The translations under genes and the position numbers were made by a program. The notes beneath the pieces are model-generated. The model worked only from the letters and a program-made list of their open reading frames with translations, did not search any database and was not told the DNA's origin. DNA of 8,140 nucleotides from Clostridia bacterium (GTDB lineage Bacteria > Bacillota > Clostridia > Oscillospirales > CAG-272): NCBI GenBank assembly GCA_017631215.1, contig JAGBTR010000039.1, positions 1 to 8,140 of the forward strand, written 5' to 3'. Shown here in pieces: positions 7,401 to 8,140 of the stretch; positions within the stretch are counted from its first letter, which is position 1, and each line of letters opens with the position of its first letter.

Positions 7401-8140
7401 CGGTCACGCCCACGCAGATCGCTAAGGCCGCAACGCTCACCTACGTCTTCACGGGTGATGCGGGTACGACCTACTCCTATACGCCCGCAACGCTGAGCGC
7501 TACCTCGGCAAACGGCAATAACCAGACGTGGACGTCCACGTTCGACGGCATCCCCGCGCACCGTATGGGCGATACGCTGACGATGACGCTGTGGTATGTC
7601 GACGCTGTGACGGGCTCGCTGGTCAAGGGTGAGACCAAGGACTACAGCATCAAGCAATACTGCACCAATATGCTGACGGCATATCCCAACAACACCGCAC
7701 TCTGCACGCTGCTGGGCGATCTGCTGACCTACGGCGCAGCCGCACAGAATTACCTCACGGGTGGCTACGGCACGCTCGTTACCGAGGGTCTGACCCTGAC
7801 GACGACGACCTTCAATGCCGAGAATCTTGCTCAGTGCAAGCTTGGCACGGTGGTGGACGGCGAGGCAGGCGCGTGCAAGTGGACGACCGCTACGCTGGTG
7901 CTGGACGGCACTGTCCGTATTCGCTACGGCTTTACCGCCGCGTCGACCGAGGGCTTGACTGTCAAGGTTGGCGACTATACCTTCACCGAGTTCGGTAAGG
8001 CAACCGCTGCAAACGGCGACGAATACAACTACGTTGAGATTCCCGTAACGGCAAGCAACTTCAACACGCCCTACACGGCATCCTTCGTTGCCGAGGGCGA
8101 GGCTCAGACGTTGACCTACTCGGTCAATCACTATCTGGCC
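4397..8140 (+). CDS. Secreted multimodular CBM-like repeat protein with YGAAAQ-type C-terminal segment (3' partial)
   Basis: The frame is open for 1248 codons from ATG 4397 to the window end with no stop. Residues 1-25 are a classical signal peptide: MMKK, a hydrophobic core (TLALILAAMMIFSSLVF), and a likely signal peptidase I site after TTAA. Five beta-sandwich-like modules follow (about residues 35-226, 237-408, 427-611, 612-831, 832-978), each with an FDLYLEN-like strand, a GWN-IELP-like strand, and a KIDNVYF-like closing strand. A Gly/Ser linker (SSGWGGGSSISGS) lies at 414-426. Residues 979-1248 form a different segment with YSIKQYC (1083-1089) and YGAAAQNY (1112-1119). The role is inferred to be extracellular glycan binding or scaffolding; no catalytic domain is recognised. 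The modules resemble those of the upstream protein. The gene has its own promoter and ribosome binding site, 172 bases after the upstream stop. Confidence 0.88.
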   Translation, partial: MMKKTLALILAAMMIFSSLVFTTAAEESALTEDEVKIIPVSDGTEKDGAKWYGNVNCAPVGNLLAADGTVTASFTGIPAKQSPGQALEVVYSTPQRLDISGMKTLAFDLYLENAAAVVNASYNFELRSNGSTGDNYEITVDKTLTEMCGGLLVDGWNHVEFPLSLFSNAQGNNAFDRTQWSWFRMFHSGSWDGTNKVTNYNSSNIIGSEGKTTVVKIDNVYFTSAEAQAPYNAQSSEVVVNSGVNAGNYAGGSASDSKSAGNINYFSKKLNTPVDLNQYSTLNFDVYLSHVDAASRSFNLELTSSGEPDNQEDGINATIATWAEIAGVELVKGWNRIELPLGARVHTAGQLTETEFNFLRIFNSTWTAGTEVDGVWKPTYEDGATRTIVFARATLGGKRSEMDEIQILDSTVPSSGWGGGSSISGSMTDVLNADGVLVAGGVETDGLPEWVWYNEQSAAKKIKYQDALATFTLTHDKPMATDLYGIEFDIWVSDAAFGESSVCFELSSAGKCDWEEISLTSSLNTVLGTTLEAGKWQTVIIPISRLTTKSNAETRGTFDPAEFDYMRLWFNDQKDSWTEQVAQENELVDVTRKGRIFANGLVVALRDIKALNHPMADSVWNERGDLVIDMESGLALPKAGTITSATITLPRDGNRFNKAVKLIDVAAGGTLVAASSAAVNSMNHPLTESYDISQKDYIGFDLYLENVADWGSKVKFLFGLSSYGDCDHEQIHVSGFTIPQMFGDYVVNADGTKGTLKDGWNRIEMPIYTLFPGSIAQASEQYEADGTTYRDNSFDPTRFNYFRAYTQGGTVTTATSKVFAALDNLTFFDGGNIGTNDQVYDFGFGEKYGTIWSGSAAVGSGNRQQFVMNHSMDSSDKDTLLMDVRLSDADAYTGSFYLEIGNNWKCDDKEYSWNFTMAGKGVTQDNVWTTIAFELPSNWATQTAIDPTDIVRFEIYCAETLPAGYKVDVDNVRFVDSDGKYGPAITSAQPELKESIDLTIEAVTPTQIAKAATLTYVFTGDAGTTYSYTPATLSATSANGNNQTWTSTFDGIPAHRMGDTLTMTLWYVDAVTGSLVKGETKDYSIKQYCTNMLTAYPNNTALCTLLGDLLTYGAAAQNYLTGGYGTLVTEGLTLTTTTFNAENLAQCKLGTVVDGEAGACKWTTATLVLDGTVRIRYGFTAASTEGLTVKVGDYTFTEFGKATAANGDEYNYVEIPVTASNFNTPYTASFVAEGEAQTLTYSVNHYLA
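4499..7330 (+). repeat. Five divergent CBM-like beta-sandwich modules in the downstream protein
   Basis: Approximate copies: A 4499-5074, B 5105-5620, C 5675-6229, D 6230-6889, E 6890-7330. Shared markers are a first strand (LAFDLYLEN, LNFDVYLS, IEFDIWVSD, IGFDLYLEN, LLMDVRLSD), then LELTSSG or FELSSAG-like strands, then the motif DGWN (4856-4867), KGWN (5390-5401), GKWQ (5996-6007), DGWN (6668-6679) or NVWT (7172-7183). An FD/FN...F-R strand and a closing D-N-V/I strand complete the set. The aromatic W is kept in every copy. C and E depart most from the GWN motif. The same elements occur in the four modules of the upstream gene. Confidence 0.72.
7331..8140 (+). other. C-terminal segment with YSIKQYC and YGAAAQNY motifs (incomplete)
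   Basis: This part differs from the preceding modules. It has a beta-rich section (ATLTYVFTGD, WTSTFDGIPAHRMGDTLTM), then a section predicted to be helical (YSIKQYCTNML through LLGDLLTYGAAAQNY), then more beta-rich sequence ending in YSVNHYLA at the window edge. I recall similar YSV-x-x-Y and YGAAAQ segments near the C-termini of large secreted proteins of gut Clostridia, without a known function. The closing YSVNHYLA resembles the YSIKQYC start, so a second helical section may follow beyond the window. Confidence 0.6.

Noticed and set aside
6461..8131. Antisense open frame of 556 residues
   Set aside because: It is the same codon-register shadow of the downstream gene, interrupted from the previous one only by the single TCA codon at 6461. 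It has no ribosome binding site or coherent domain.

Overview
The window holds two large genes in tandem on the + strand, both cut by a window edge, plus one short regulatory gap. The likely source is an uncultured gut-type member of the Bacillota (class Clostridia). The grounds are a strong AGGAGGG ribosome binding site, a sigma-A-type promoter with an extended -10 element, a Gram-positive-style signal peptide, and a C-terminal segment with a YGAAAQNY motif that I associate with secreted proteins of gut Clostridia. The assignment is an inference. Coding DNA is GC-rich by eye and the intergenic gap is AT-rich.

Layout. Positions 1-4224 hold the end of a secreted-type multimodular protein (1407 residues visible, N-terminus outside the window). 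It has two tandem pectate-lyase-superfamily right-handed beta-helix units, then four copies of a carbohydrate-binding-like beta-sandwich module. The third and fourth copies are a recent duplication separated by a Pro/Glu-rich linker. A strong intrinsic terminator follows at 4236-4268. Positions 4314-4342 carry a near-consensus promoter, 4357-4371 an inverted repeat in the predicted 5' UTR, and 4383-4389 the ribosome binding site. Positions 4397-8140 (1248 residues, open to the window end) encode a secreted protein with a signal peptide, five more divergent copies of the same kind of module, and the YGAAAQ-type segment. No catalytic domain is recognised in the second protein.

The two proteins share a module family and adjoin each other, so they probably act outside the cell on the same or related polysaccharides: the first as a possible beta-helix carbohydrate-active enzyme with binding modules, the second as a binding or scaffold protein. 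The terminator and separate promoter show that they can be transcribed independently. Both genes almost completely avoid the codons TTA, CTA and TCA, which creates very long but spurious antisense open frames.
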